From JBCCZC01 sp039188505 (GTDB taxonomy: Bacteria > Pseudomonadota > Gammaproteobacteria > Xanthomonadales > SZUA-38): a stretch of 51,671 bases of DNA. A program made the position numbers and the translations under genes. The stretch spans positions 1 through 51,671 of the forward strand of contig JBCCZC010000003.1 in assembly GCA_039188505.1 (NCBI GenBank). Reading direction: 5' to 3'. Every line of letters starts with the position of its first letter. The first letter of the stretch is position 1. The notes under the pieces were generated by a model. The model worked only from the letters and a program-made list of their open reading frames with translations. It had not been told where the DNA came from and did no database searches. Positions 32,818-43,071 of the stretch are shown one piece after another.

Positions 32818-35412
32818 ATGCGCATGGAAAAGTTCACCAGCAAGTTCCAGCTGGCCCTATCCGATGCCCAGTCGCTGGCCATCGGTCAGGATCACAATCT
32901 GATCGAACCGGCCCACCTCCTCGTTGCGCTGCTCGACCAGGACGGCGGCGCCGTGCGTCCGCTGCTCACGCAGGCGGGCGTCAACGTCAACCGGCTGCGC
33001 TCGAAGCTTGGAGAGATCGTCGATGGTCTGCCCAAGGTCAGCGGTGACGCAGGCCAGGTGGCCCTGTCGAACGACCTCGTCAAGCAGCTCAACCTCTGCG
33101 ACAAGCTCGCCCAGAAGCGCGGTGACCAGTTCATCGCCAGCGAGCTGTTCCTGCTCGCGCTCCTCGAGACCTCGGGCGCGGCGACCGACGCGCTGAAGGA
33201 CGCGGGGGCCAACAAGCAGGCCATCGAGCAGAGCATCGAGACCTTCCGCGGCGGCGAGTCGGTGCAGGATCCGAACGCCGAGGAGAACCGGCAGGCGCTC
33301 GAGAAGTACACGATCGACCTCACGGAGCGCGCCGAGCAGGGCAAGCTCGATCCCGTCATCGGCCGCGACGACGAGATCCGCCGCTGCATCCAGGTGCTCC
33401 AGCGCCGCACCAAGAACAACCCGGTGATGATCGGCGAGCCCGGTGTGGGAAAGACGGCCCTGGTCGAGGGTCTTGCCCAGCGTATCGTCGACGGCGAGGT
33501 GCCCGAGGGCATCAAGGGCAAACGCGTGCTCGTGCTCGACATGGGCGCGCTGATCGCCGGCGCGAAGTTTCGCGGCGAGTTCGAGGAGCGGCTGAAGGCG
33601 GTGCTGAGCGATCTGTCGAAGCAGGAAGGCCAGATCATCCTGTTCATCGACGAGATCCACACCATGGTCGGCGCGGGCAAGGCCGAGGGCTCCATGGATG
33701 CGGGCAACATGCTCAAGCCGGCGCTCGCGCGCGGCGAGCTCCACTGCATCGGCGCCACGACGCTGGATGAGTACCGCAAGTACATCGAGAAGGACGCCGC
33801 GCTCGAGCGCCGCTTCCAGAAGGTCTTCGTCGGCGAGCCGAGCGTGGAGGACACGATCGCGATCCTGCGGGGGCTCAAGGAGCGCTACGAGGTGCACCAC
33901 AAGGTCCAGATCACGGACCCGGCGATTGTCGCCGCCGCGACCCTGTCGCACCGCTACATCACGGACCGGAACCTGCCGGACAAGGCCATCGACCTCATGG
34001 ACGAGGCCGCGAGCCGGATCCGCATGGAGATCGACTCGAAGCCCGAGGAGATGGACCGCCTCGAGCGTCGCCTCATCCAGCTCAAGATCCAGCGCGAGGC
34101 GCTGAAGAAGGAGTCGGACGACGCCTCGAAGAAGCGCCTGGCTGAACTCGAGGCGGACATCGAGGTGATGGACCGCGAGTTCGCGGATCTCGAGGAGATC
34201 TGGAAGGCCGAGAAGGCGGCGCTTTCCGGTACCGCGCACCTCAAGGAGGAACTGGAGCGACTGCGTCTCGAACTCGATACGGCCCGCCGGGCCGGCGATC
34301 TCGCGCGGATGTCCGAGATCCAGTACGGCCAGATTCCGTCGATCGAGAAGGAGCTGACCGACGCGGAAGCCGCCGAGGGCCTCGAGACCAAGCTGCTTCG
34401 CAACAAGGTCTCTGACGAGGAGATCGCGGAGGTCGTGTCGCGCTGGACCGGCATCCCGGTCTCGAAGATGCTCGAGGGCGAGCGCGAGAAGCTCCTGCGC
34501 ATGGAAGAGGCGCTGCACAAGCGCGTGATCGGCCAGGAGGAGGCCGTGAAGGCCGTCGCCAATGCCGTGCGGCGCTCGCGCGCCGGGCTCGCCGATCCGA
34601 ATCGGCCGAACGGGTCCTTCCTGTCCCTCGGCCCCACGGGTGTTGGCAAGACCGAGCTCTGCAAGGCGGTGGCGTCGTTCCTCTTCGATACCGAGGACGC
34701 CATGGTCCGCATCGACATGTCCGAGTTCATGGAGAAGCATTCCGTCGCGCGGCTCATCGGTGCGCCGCCGGGCTACGTCGGCTATGAGGAGGGTGGCTAT
34801 CTGACCGAGGCGGTGCGTCGGCGCCCCTATTCGGTGATCCTCCTCGACGAGGTCGAGAAGGCCCACCCGGACGTGTTCAACGTCCTGCTGCAGGTCCTCG
34901 ACGATGGTCGTCTGACGGATGGCCAGGGGCGCACGGTCGACTTCCGCAACGCGGTGATCGTCATGACCTCGAACCTCGGAAGTCACCTGATCCAAGAGAT
35001 GGCCGGCGAGGAGAACTACGCGGAGATGAAGACCGCGGTGATGAACGTGGTGGGTCAGCATTTCCGGCCCGAGTTCATCAATCGTGTGGACGAGCTCGTG
35101 GTCTTCCATCCGCTGACGAACGAGCAGATCCGCGAGATCGCCCGGATCCAGATCGACGGCCTGCGGCGCCGTATGGGCGATGCCAACCTGCTGCTCGACA
35201 TCAGCGACGAGGCCCTCACGCTGCTGGGCAACGTCGGCTTCGATCCGGTTTACGGCGCGCGTCCGCTCAAGCGGGCGATCCAGGACCGGCTCGAGAACCC
35301 GCTGGCGGAGAAGATCCTCGGCGGCGAGTTCAAGCCGGGTGACGTGGTCCGGGTCGACACGGCCGGCGGTGAGCTGCGGTTCAGCGTGGGTGACGGCCTG
35401 GCAGCGGCTTGA
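32818..35412 (+). CDS. clpB: ATP-dependent chaperone ClpB
   Basis: An 864-aa AAA+ disaggregase, close to the 857 aa of E. coli ClpB. It pulls proteins out of aggregates with DnaK. The N-domain covers about 1-145. NBD1 has Walker A GEPGVGKT at 206-213 and Walker B with FIDEIHT. The coiled-coil middle domain lies at about 405-530 (the ClpB-specific part, absent from ClpA). NBD2 has Walker A GPTGVGKT at 605-612 and LLDEVEKAHPDVFN. A C-terminal domain follows. The ATG at 32818 (MRMEKFTSKFQ) matches the family start, and GGAGG is 7-8 nt upstream. A sigma-32-type promoter precedes it, and a hairpin follows the stop. Confidence 0.98.
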   Translation: MRMEKFTSKFQLALSDAQSLAIGQDHNLIEPAHLLVALLDQDGGAVRPLLTQAGVNVNRLRSKLGEIVDGLPKVSGDAGQVALSNDLVKQLNLCDKLAQKRGDQFIASELFLLALLETSGAATDALKDAGANKQAIEQSIETFRGGESVQDPNAEENRQALEKYTIDLTERAEQGKLDPVIGRDDEIRRCIQVLQRRTKNNPVMIGEPGVGKTALVEGLAQRIVDGEVPEGIKGKRVLVLDMGALIAGAKFRGEFEERLKAVLSDLSKQEGQIILFIDEIHTMVGAGKAEGSMDAGNMLKPALARGELHCIGATTLDEYRKYIEKDAALERRFQKVFVGEPSVEDTIAILRGLKERYEVHHKVQITDPAIVAAATLSHRYITDRNLPDKAIDLMDEAASRIRMEIDSKPEEMDRLERRLIQLKIQREALKKESDDASKKRLAELEADIEVMDREFADLEEIWKAEKAALSGTAHLKEELERLRLELDTARRAGDLARMSEIQYGQIPSIEKELTDAEAAEGLETKLLRNKVSDEEIAEVVSRWTGIPVSKMLEGEREKLLRMEEALHKRVIGQEEAVKAVANAVRRSRAGLADPNRPNGSFLSLGPTGVGKTELCKAVASFLFDTEDAMVRIDMSEFMEKHSVARLIGAPPGYVGYEEGGYLTEAVRRRPYSVILLDEVEKAHPDVFNVLLQVLDDGRLTDGQGRTVDFRNAVIVMTSNLGSHLIQEMAGEENYAEMKTAVMNVVGQHFRPEFINRVDELVVFHPLTNEQIREIARIQIDGLRRRMGDANLLLDISDEALTLLGNVGFDPVYGARPLKRAIQDRLENPLAEKILGGEFKPGDVVRVDTAGGELRFSVGDGLAAA

Positions 35413-35419
35413 GTGAGGC

Positions 35420-35451
35420 GCTCCGCCGCGAATCTCGTTTCACGGCGGAGC
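35420..35451. terminator. Hairpin between convergent clpB and CocE-like genes
   Basis: A 9-bp stem (GCTCCGCCG and CGGCGGAGC) with a 14-nt loop begins 8 nt after the clpB stop and reaches into the end of the convergent gene. It could act on both strands. Confidence 0.45.
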
Positions 35452-37206
35452 CGTTTGGCTGGGTATCACTGGCACCAGGAGATGGGCGTCGTAGCTGCCA
35501 CCGACGTGGAGCACATGGTGGCCGGCGTTCGCGCTCGTGTCTTTCCTGAAGACGGGCGCGCCGACCTCTTCACGTGGCGAGACGATCAGGCGGATTCCTT
35601 CGCCTGCGGCAAAAAAGGTGCTGCTCGGACAGAGAGCGATGTCGACACGCACGATCTGTCCTGGGGAAAGCTTCTCTTCGCGGTTTCCCGCGGCGACGGG
35701 TAGCCATTCGGTTGAGCGCGCCACGTCCAGGCCCCGGCGCGATACACGCATGTAGCCGCGAGTCAGCATGTCGTCGGCGATGCCGATGGCGCCGTTGAAG
35801 CGGACCGGTTCACCCGACGCGTCGCGCTTCTCGACGTACACGCACAGGACGATGTCGTCCGGGCACGGATCGCCCGCCCGGGCGGGGCGCGCCTCCACCC
35901 ATAGGCAGAGCTTCATCGGACCGCTGAGCTCCGTGTCCTCGTCGAAGCGCATGTCGAACTTCGCGGAGCCTGAGATGGCGTCGTAGCAGACCTCGGTCGC
36001 CTGTTCGAGCTTAGACCGGTTCAACCCGTCAGGCACGAGATGGAGCTTGCGAAAGTTCGTTTTCGGCAGCGGCCAGGTCGGTTCCCAGCGGACGTCATGA
36101 ATCTTGGTCCGGCTTGACCGAACTTCGAGTCGGACGGGGGGCAGGGTATCGAAACGATTGCTCTCGCCCTTCAGATGATGGTCCATGAAGTCCTTCAGCA
36201 GCGCCTTGACTTCGTCCGAATAGAAGGCGACCCATTTGCCGCTGCGATGGGTGTAGAGCCACTTCCTGGCCGAACTTGCCTGCTCGAAGGCCCGGAACGA
36301 GCCGGGAGTGTGCAACTCATGATCCGAGAACGAGCCGCAGACGAGCATCGGCGTGATGACCCGTGAGAAATCCGCGGCCTTTGTCGCCCAGTAGGCATCG
36401 AAGAGCGGACGGAGCTTCACGAGGTCCTCGGGCAGGGCACCCTCCCGGGCCACGAGATCCGCCTCGGAATTATTGAGGGTTTCCTTGACCTCCGTGTGCC
36501 ACCAGAAGTTGAAGAAGCCGGGGTCATCGACACCGCCGCGGCAGGCGACGTCCCGATATAGGTCCGAGAGGCCTTCCCAGGGCGAGATGCACTTCAATGG
36601 CGACGCATCCCCGTCCCTCGCCGCAGCAACGGCTGCGTGATACTGGCTGATCGCGAGATAGCTGACGCCCGTCAGCCCGATCCGGCCGTTGCACCAGGAC
36701 TGGTCGGCGACCCAGCGGATCGCCCGGTAGTAGTCCTCCCCCTGGCGAGCCGAAACGAATTCCGCCGTCCCACCGCTGTTTGCGTACCCCGGGAGGTTCA
36801 GATTCACCAGGGTGTATCCGGCCTGGACCCAGAAGTCCGGATCCGGAGCCTCCCAGCTCGTCAGCGTCGAGAATCGGGGCGTGCCTTCCGCCTGGGGAAT
36901 CAGGCGGTACTGATGTGGTGGGCCTCCGAGCGGGGTTCCGTCGAGCGCGGGCGTCAGATGGTTGTCGTAGGGATGGGCGCACATGACGACAGGATCAGCC
37001 AGTCCCGCGCCCGTGCGGGCTATCGAACGGAACACGTTGGCCGTCAGAACGACGTTGCCGCCGATCGGCACCTCGACGTCATGGTCAGCCGCGATATCGG
37101 GGCTGGGCTCAACCAGCTTGCACTGGGGATTGCAGAGTTGGCCCCGGCCGATGGCGCGAGACAGCATTGGCCACGCGGCCCTGAGCGTGGCGATCTTCCC
37201 TGACAT
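35440..37206 (-). CDS. CocE/NonD family hydrolase
   Basis: A 588-aa alpha/beta-hydrolase of the X-Pro dipeptidyl-peptidase/cocaine-esterase type. GLTGVSYLAIS carries the nucleophile serine, GSFSDHELHTPG the aspartate region and THRSGKW the histidine. The C-terminal third (LEVRSSRTKIHDVRWEPTWP onward) is the jelly-roll domain typical of the family. Family substrates include esters and N-acyl compounds; the substrate here is unknown. The start at 37206 is chosen because AGGAG lies 8 nt upstream; the frame is open to 37818, but that extension overlaps the convergent zinc-ribbon gene. No clear signal peptide was found. Convergent with clpB. Confidence 0.88.
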   Translation of the reverse strand: MSGKIATLRAAWPMLSRAIGRGQLCNPQCKLVEPSPDIAADHDVEVPIGGNVVLTANVFRSIARTGAGLADPVVMCAHPYDNHLTPALDGTPLGGPPHQYRLIPQAEGTPRFSTLTSWEAPDPDFWVQAGYTLVNLNLPGYANSGGTAEFVSARQGEDYYRAIRWVADQSWCNGRIGLTGVSYLAISQYHAAVAAARDGDASPLKCISPWEGLSDLYRDVACRGGVDDPGFFNFWWHTEVKETLNNSEADLVAREGALPEDLVKLRPLFDAYWATKAADFSRVITPMLVCGSFSDHELHTPGSFRAFEQASSARKWLYTHRSGKWVAFYSDEVKALLKDFMDHHLKGESNRFDTLPPVRLEVRSSRTKIHDVRWEPTWPLPKTNFRKLHLVPDGLNRSKLEQATEVCYDAISGSAKFDMRFDEDTELSGPMKLCLWVEARPARAGDPCPDDIVLCVYVEKRDASGEPVRFNGAIGIADDMLTRGYMRVSRRGLDVARSTEWLPVAAGNREEKLSPGQIVRVDIALCPSSTFFAAGEGIRLIVSPREEVGAPVFRKDTSANAGHHVLHVGGSYDAHLLVPVIPSQTAPP

Positions 37207-37386
37207 CGAATCGCTCCTTTTGAAGGCAGTCCGGTTAGCCAAAGCTACCAGCTGCGCTACTCCAAGACATCGAGTGATACCCGCCAAGCCTTCCCCCATG
37301 GGTTGAGTGCAGGGGTCGCGGGCCCCATTTGCGATGGATCGAGGCCAATCGACGGCCCGGTTGCCGGCGACACAGCGAGACGCACG

Positions 37387-37722
37387 ATGCCGATCTATGA
37401 ATATGAATGCGACGCCTGCGGCAGTCGCTTTGAAGCGATCCAGAAGATCAGCGATGACCCGCTGACGGAGTGCCGTAAGTGCGGGGCGACCGGTAGCGTC
37501 CGCAAGCTCGTGTCGGCAGCCGCCTTTCGACTGAAGGGCAGCGGTTGGTACGAGACGGACTTCAAGAAAGGCGACAAGAAGAAAAACCTGGCCGGTGACG
37601 AGAAGCCCGGTTCGGGAGGCAAGGCCGAGGGGAAGGCCGACGGCAAGAAAGCCGACGGTGGGAAGAAGGAAAGCAAGGCGAAGGACAGCGGGACCGCGAA
37701 GAACGCGGCCAGCGGCTCCTGA
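37387..37722 (+). CDS. FmdB family zinc-ribbon protein
   Basis: A 111-aa protein. The N-terminal YEYECDACGSRF and LTECRKCGATG give two CxxC pairs (Cys8/Cys11 and Cys29/Cys32) that form a zinc ribbon, then VRKLVSAAAFRLKGSGWYET as in FmdB/YfhF-like regulators. The tail of about 45 residues is rich in Lys, Gly and Ala and likely disordered. Small FmdB genes commonly precede aspS in gammaproteobacteria, as here (67 nt before it). The function is probably regulatory or RNA-related but is not established. The start at 37387 puts MPIYEYEC first, as usual. Confidence 0.9.
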   Translation: MPIYEYECDACGSRFEAIQKISDDPLTECRKCGATGSVRKLVSAAAFRLKGSGWYETDFKKGDKKKNLAGDEKPGSGGKAEGKADGKKADGGKKESKAKDSGTAKNAASGS

Positions 37723-37789
37723 GTCCAACGGGAATCTAAAGAGGACGGGGACAGAGCGGCGGTCCCCCGTCGAGAAAACGGAGTACACC

Positions 37790-39583
<1,794 letters not shown>

Positions 39584-39589
39584 CGGCGC

Positions 39590-40039
39590 ATGGCAGCGGC
39601 GGAGGGGGCAGCTGCGGGGAACAAGCGGCCCGAATCGGTGCTGGTCGTCGTCCATACGGTCGGCGGCCTCGTGCTGCTCATGGAGCGGGCGGATCGTCAG
39701 GGCTTCTGGCAGTCGGTGACGGGGAGCCTCGAGCACGACGAGGACCCCGATGCGGCAGCCGCGCGCGAGCTGGTCGAGGAAACCGGCCTGTGTGCGGCGC
39801 CGGATGCGACCGGTGTCGAGCGTGTCTACGAGATCTACGAACACTGGCGCCACCGCTACCCCGAAGGCGTCACGCACAACCGCGAGTACGAGTACCGGCT
39901 GAAGCTCACGAGCCCGGTCGACGTGCAGCTGCAGCCGCGGGAACACGTCCGCTACGAGTGGGTGCCGATCAGCGAGGCCGCCGAGCGCGTGTTTTCCTGG
40001 ACCAACCGCGAAGCGCTGGAGGTGCTGCTCGAAGGTTGA
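39590..40039 (+). CDS. nudB: Dihydroneopterin triphosphate diphosphatase (Nudix)
   Basis: A 149-aa Nudix hydrolase. The Nudix box is complete: Gly45, Glu51, Arg59-Glu60, Glu63-Glu64 and Gly66, following G5xEx7REUxEExGU. Its position just after aspS, the length (E. coli NudB is 150 aa) and the YWRHRY/THNREYEYRL region fit NudB, which removes pyrophosphate from dihydroneopterin triphosphate in folate synthesis. It is probably co-transcribed with aspS. In many gammaproteobacteria yebC comes next; here about 9.6 kb of other genes intervene. Confidence 0.9.
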   Translation: MAAAEGAAAGNKRPESVLVVVHTVGGLVLLMERADRQGFWQSVTGSLEHDEDPDAAAARELVEETGLCAAPDATGVERVYEIYEHWRHRYPEGVTHNREYEYRLKLTSPVDVQLQPREHVRYEWVPISEAAERVFSWTNREALEVLLEG

Positions 40040-40054
40040 GCGCCGGGAGTCCTG

Positions 40055-40071
40055 CGACCTGGGGCAGGTCG
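40055..40071 (+). terminator. Short hairpin after nudB
   Basis: CGACCTG and CAGGTCG around a GGG loop, 16 nt after the nudB stop. It has a small 7-bp stem and no T-tract, so terminator function is uncertain. Confidence 0.35.
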
Positions 40072-40260
40072 ACCGGCGGGACGTCAGGAATCTCATGCTC
40101 CAACCACCGGCGGCCGCGCCGACGCCATAGCGACCCGTCCGACTCAGGAATTTTTTGCGCTACCCTGGCCCCCTATCAGCAGGCTTCTATCCGCTTGTCG
40201 CGTAGCTGATTCACGTGCTGCCACCGCCCCCTGTGACGGCTCGCTATGACGCCATCGGTC

Positions 40261-41610
40261 CTAGCCGACGACCGTCTCGGGTTGCGGTGCTCCCGGAGCG
40301 CGCGAGGTCTCGTACCAGTCGATTCGGCGAGTGGCGAACATGACCAGCGCCAGCGCGCCGAACAGGAGCAGCGATCCCATCAGCAGCGCGTGGTCCTCGG
40401 ATTGGAGGATGACGTAGAGCATGCCGTAGAGCGCCGCTGCGGCGCCGCCGTAGGTCAGCGCCAGGCGGGTGCTGGCGAAGAGGTGACGCAGATAGAGCAC
40501 CAGGAGGCCGACGCACATGGCCGCCGAAAACGCATACGCCAGCGCAAAGGGAACGTGCTCCGACAGGGCGATCAAGAGCAGGTAGAAGATCGCCAGCGCC
40601 GCGCCGACAAGGGCGTACTGGATCGGGTGCACCGGCAGCTTGCGAAGCAGCTCGAGCAGCAGAAAGCTGACGAAGTTCAGCACGATGAAGAGCAGTCCGT
40701 ATTTGACGGATCGTTCGGCCTGCAGGTAGACGTCCACCGCGTCGATGAAGCGCACGCCGAAGAGATTCCCGGAAAGCTCAGCGCAGTGGCCGGATGCGCA
40801 CGCGTCGAGCTGGGCCTCGACATTGCTGGCGAAGCGCGACACGGCCCAGACCGCATTGAATCCACCGTCCTCCGCCGGCCGATGCTCCGGCAGGTAGCGT
40901 CCGTCGAAGCTCGGATCCTCCCAGGCAGATCGGAGCGCAACGCGCGTCTGCCGGCCAGTCGGAGCAAAGCGCAGCGACGCCATGCCCTTGAGCGCGATGG
41001 TCGTACGGAAAGGCTTCGAGCCGTTTCCGTCCAGCGCTACGGGGACGTGAATGCCGGGGCTACCGATGGCCAGCCCGCTGCCGGGCTCGAAGGCGACCTC
41101 GCGCCCGTCCCAGGCCAGGCGCGGGTCGTTGCTCAGCCCGCGGGAGTCGGTCAGCGCGATGGCCAGGTAGGGCTGTTCGAGGCGCAGCACCTCGACTTCG
41201 CCGCCGCCCAGGGCAAAGTCGCTGACGTCCATCGAGCCGGAAAAGGTGAGCGCTGCCGTGTAGACCGGGACGGCGTAGATGCCCCGTCGCCTCAGTTCGG
41301 TTCGCACCGAACCGTCGATGGCGAGGTCGTCTACCGGCCGATAGGCGTGGCGAAGCTGCTCCTGAGTCGAGGTCCGCAGGCGTCCCTCCGGGTCCCGGGT
41401 CGTGACGGCGACCCGCGCGCGGTAGGGCTGGACCAGCACGGGCCCATGGATCGCCTGGGCGCTGGTCCAGCTCGCGGCGATGCTGGCTTCCGCTTCGGCC
41501 CGGTAGCTTGCGCGCTCGCTGATCATGCCCCGGATCAGGGTCAGGGGAATCATCAGCAGGAGGCAGAGTAGGGCAACGCCCGCCAGCTTCATGGGGAGTC
41601 TCTGGTTCAT
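40261..41610 (-). CDS. creD: CreD family inner membrane protein
   Basis: A 449-aa membrane protein of the CreD family. One N-terminal helix (GVALLCLLLMIPLTLIRGM) is followed by a large soluble region of about 280 residues and then a cluster of helices at the C-terminus (YGLLFIVLNFVSFLLLELLR; YALVGAALAIFYLLLIAL; FALAYAFSAAMCVGLLVLYL). In E. coli CreD is part of the CreBC regulon and affects envelope stress and beta-lactam responses; no creBC genes are near. The start at 41610 (MNQRLPMKLAG) is preferred to 41643, because the family starts close to the first helix, but neither has a strong ribosome site. Confidence 0.9.
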   Translation of the reverse strand: MNQRLPMKLAGVALLCLLLMIPLTLIRGMISERASYRAEAEASIAASWTSAQAIHGPVLVQPYRARVAVTTRDPEGRLRTSTQEQLRHAYRPVDDLAIDGSVRTELRRRGIYAVPVYTAALTFSGSMDVSDFALGGGEVEVLRLEQPYLAIALTDSRGLSNDPRLAWDGREVAFEPGSGLAIGSPGIHVPVALDGNGSKPFRTTIALKGMASLRFAPTGRQTRVALRSAWEDPSFDGRYLPEHRPAEDGGFNAVWAVSRFASNVEAQLDACASGHCAELSGNLFGVRFIDAVDVYLQAERSVKYGLLFIVLNFVSFLLLELLRKLPVHPIQYALVGAALAIFYLLLIALSEHVPFALAYAFSAAMCVGLLVLYLRHLFASTRLALTYGGAAAALYGMLYVILQSEDHALLMGSLLLFGALALVMFATRRIDWYETSRAPGAPQPETVVG

Positions 41611-41738
41611 CGGCTCGTATCGTTCCTGTGTCCGCCCAAGCATCCGGGCGAAAAGCGACCGATTGATCGCGGCAGGCTTGCGATTCGATGGCAGGTGGGG
41701 CCTGCCGAACCGGGGCCGATGTCGCGCCGCGGTCGTGG

Positions 41739-42572
41739 CTACGGGCGATGGAAAATCATCTCCACAGGTGCGATCGTGCCCGCCTCGAGCGCCTGCACGT
41801 AGTGGCCAAGCTTCTGCGCTGCCGTCTCCCGCATCAGCAGGTGGATGCTCACCGGAGGCGGTCCGCCGCTGGCCGCCGCGGCCGCGACGACGCGCTCGAA
41901 GAAATCCTTCGCAAAGGGCGCTCGATTCCGTTCTGCGCGGAGCGCCAGCCCCGCGCTCGAGGCCGCCTCGCGATACAGCGCCGGAGCCGCCACGAAGGAC
42001 CAGTCCGGTTCTTCCGCCCAGGGCATGGGATAGGGAATCTCGCCGGGTCCGACGCGCATGACGTCGAAGAGCGCGAACGTTCCGCCCGGCGCAAGCACGC
42101 GCGCGGCCTCGCGAAACAGCGCCGCCTTGTCATCGATGTTCATGCCGACGTGGAACATCGTTGCAAGGTCGAAGGCCGCCGACGCAACCGGCAGATCGAG
42201 CGCCGAGCCCTGCAGGAACGACGTCAGCTTGGCCAGACCGACCCGCCGACTGAGTTCCTCCGCCGCGGCGACGTACGCCACCGTGAGATCGACGCCCGTT
42301 ACCGCGACGTCCCAGCCGGCCGCGATATGACGGCTGGTGCCGCCGATCCCGCACCCGATGTCCAGCACCCGGGTGGACGGCTGGATCGCCAGCTGCGACA
42401 GGAGTGCGTCGGTCGCCTCCACGCCGCCGGTATGAAATTCGTCGACGCCCTTGAGGTCGTCCACGGCGAGCGAATCCGGCGCTCCGCCCGCCGCTGCCAC
42501 GGCCGCCAGAATACGGTCCACGAGTTCCGCGGTCGTGTAGTGCGCGCTGACCTGACGTTCGATCTCGGACAC
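41739..42572 (-). CDS. Class I SAM-dependent methyltransferase
   Basis: A 277-aa methyltransferase. Motif I is VLDIGCGIGGTSRH (residues 69-82), then VTGVDLTVAYVAAAEEL, and AARVLAPGGTFALFDVMRVG as post-motif. It resembles small-molecule methyltransferases of the ubiE/Coq5-like group; the substrate is unknown. The start is GTG 42572 (VSEIERQVSAHYTTAELVD), because a strong AGGAGG lies 6 nt upstream; the frame is open to 42908, but the added sequence is unlike the family and runs into the divergent exoprotein gene. It is downstream of nothing on this strand, convergent with no gene, and likely monocistronic. Confidence 0.87.
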   Translation of the reverse strand: MSEIERQVSAHYTTAELVDRILAAVAAAGGAPDSLAVDDLKGVDEFHTGGVEATDALLSQLAIQPSTRVLDIGCGIGGTSRHIAAGWDVAVTGVDLTVAYVAAAEELSRRVGLAKLTSFLQGSALDLPVASAAFDLATMFHVGMNIDDKAALFREAARVLAPGGTFALFDVMRVGPGEIPYPMPWAEEPDWSFVAAPALYREAASSAGLALRAERNRAPFAKDFFERVVAAAAASGGPPPVSIHLLMRETAAQKLGHYVQALEAGTIAPVEMIFHRP

Positions 42573-42783
42573 GGCCTTCCTCCTGAACACCGTTTGGGTA
42601 GGACTCCAGTTTAGGGCGTACGCGCCGGCTCGCACGAGTCTGGCTTCCGGGTTTGACAGCTCGGGATCCGCCGCCGAATCGGCCTTGCTTGACCCACGCC
42701 CCCACGCCTCGTTGGGAATCGCTGTCCGGTTTCGCCGCTGCACTCCGAAGCATGAGAACAGCACCTTGCGCATGGAGGCCAGG

Positions 42784-43071
42784 ATGAAGTCGAACAGGAT
42801 CATCAGAACGTTGGCGGCAGCGCTGGCCGTGGCTTCCCTGGCCGGGTGGACCGGCCAGGAGGACCATTCCTCGGGTGCCGTGACCGGCGGCGCCGGAGTC
42901 GCGAGCAACGGGCGCTTCTCCCTCAGCTACAGCATCGCCGCACCGGTCGGCGCGGCGCGCTCCGAGGGCGGGCAGTTCGCTCTCGGAAGCGGTCTTGTTT
43001 CCGCGTCCGGCACCGTCGGCGGCACGGCCGAAGTCATCTTCCGAAGCGGATTCGAGAGGCGTGAATCATGA
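42784..43071 (+). CDS. Small exported protein with a GFE tail
   Basis: A 95-aa protein. A signal peptide (IIRTLAAALAVASLAG) precedes a Gly/Ser-rich beta module (GGAGVASNGRFSLSYSIAAP; EGGQFALGSGLVSASG) with the feel of a single repeat unit. It ends AEVIFRSGFERRES, with the F-x-x-G-F-E core. GGAGG lies upstream of the ATG at 42784. Its stop overlaps the start of the next gene in ATGA (43068-43071), so the pair is translated together. The function is unknown; it may be a small secreted or surface partner of the downstream protein. Confidence 0.75.
   Translation: MKSNRIIRTLAAALAVASLAGWTGQEDHSSGAVTGGAGVASNGRFSLSYSIAAPVGAARSEGGQFALGSGLVSASGTVGGTAEVIFRSGFERRES
43033..43068 (+). other. C-terminal GFE tail motif (VIFRSGFERRES)
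   Basis: The last 12 codons of the 95-aa exported protein gene. The tail makes up about an eighth of this small protein, following the beta module directly. Confidence 0.6.

Noticed and set aside
32857..35109. A 750-aa open frame on the minus strand
   Set aside because: It is antisense to clpB, whose protein is complete and conserved; the frame is a codon-bias shadow.
40040..40260. tRNA or small RNA gene between nudB and creD
   Set aside because: Only a 7-bp hairpin was seen; no cloverleaf, T-loop sequence or promoter-terminator pair was found.
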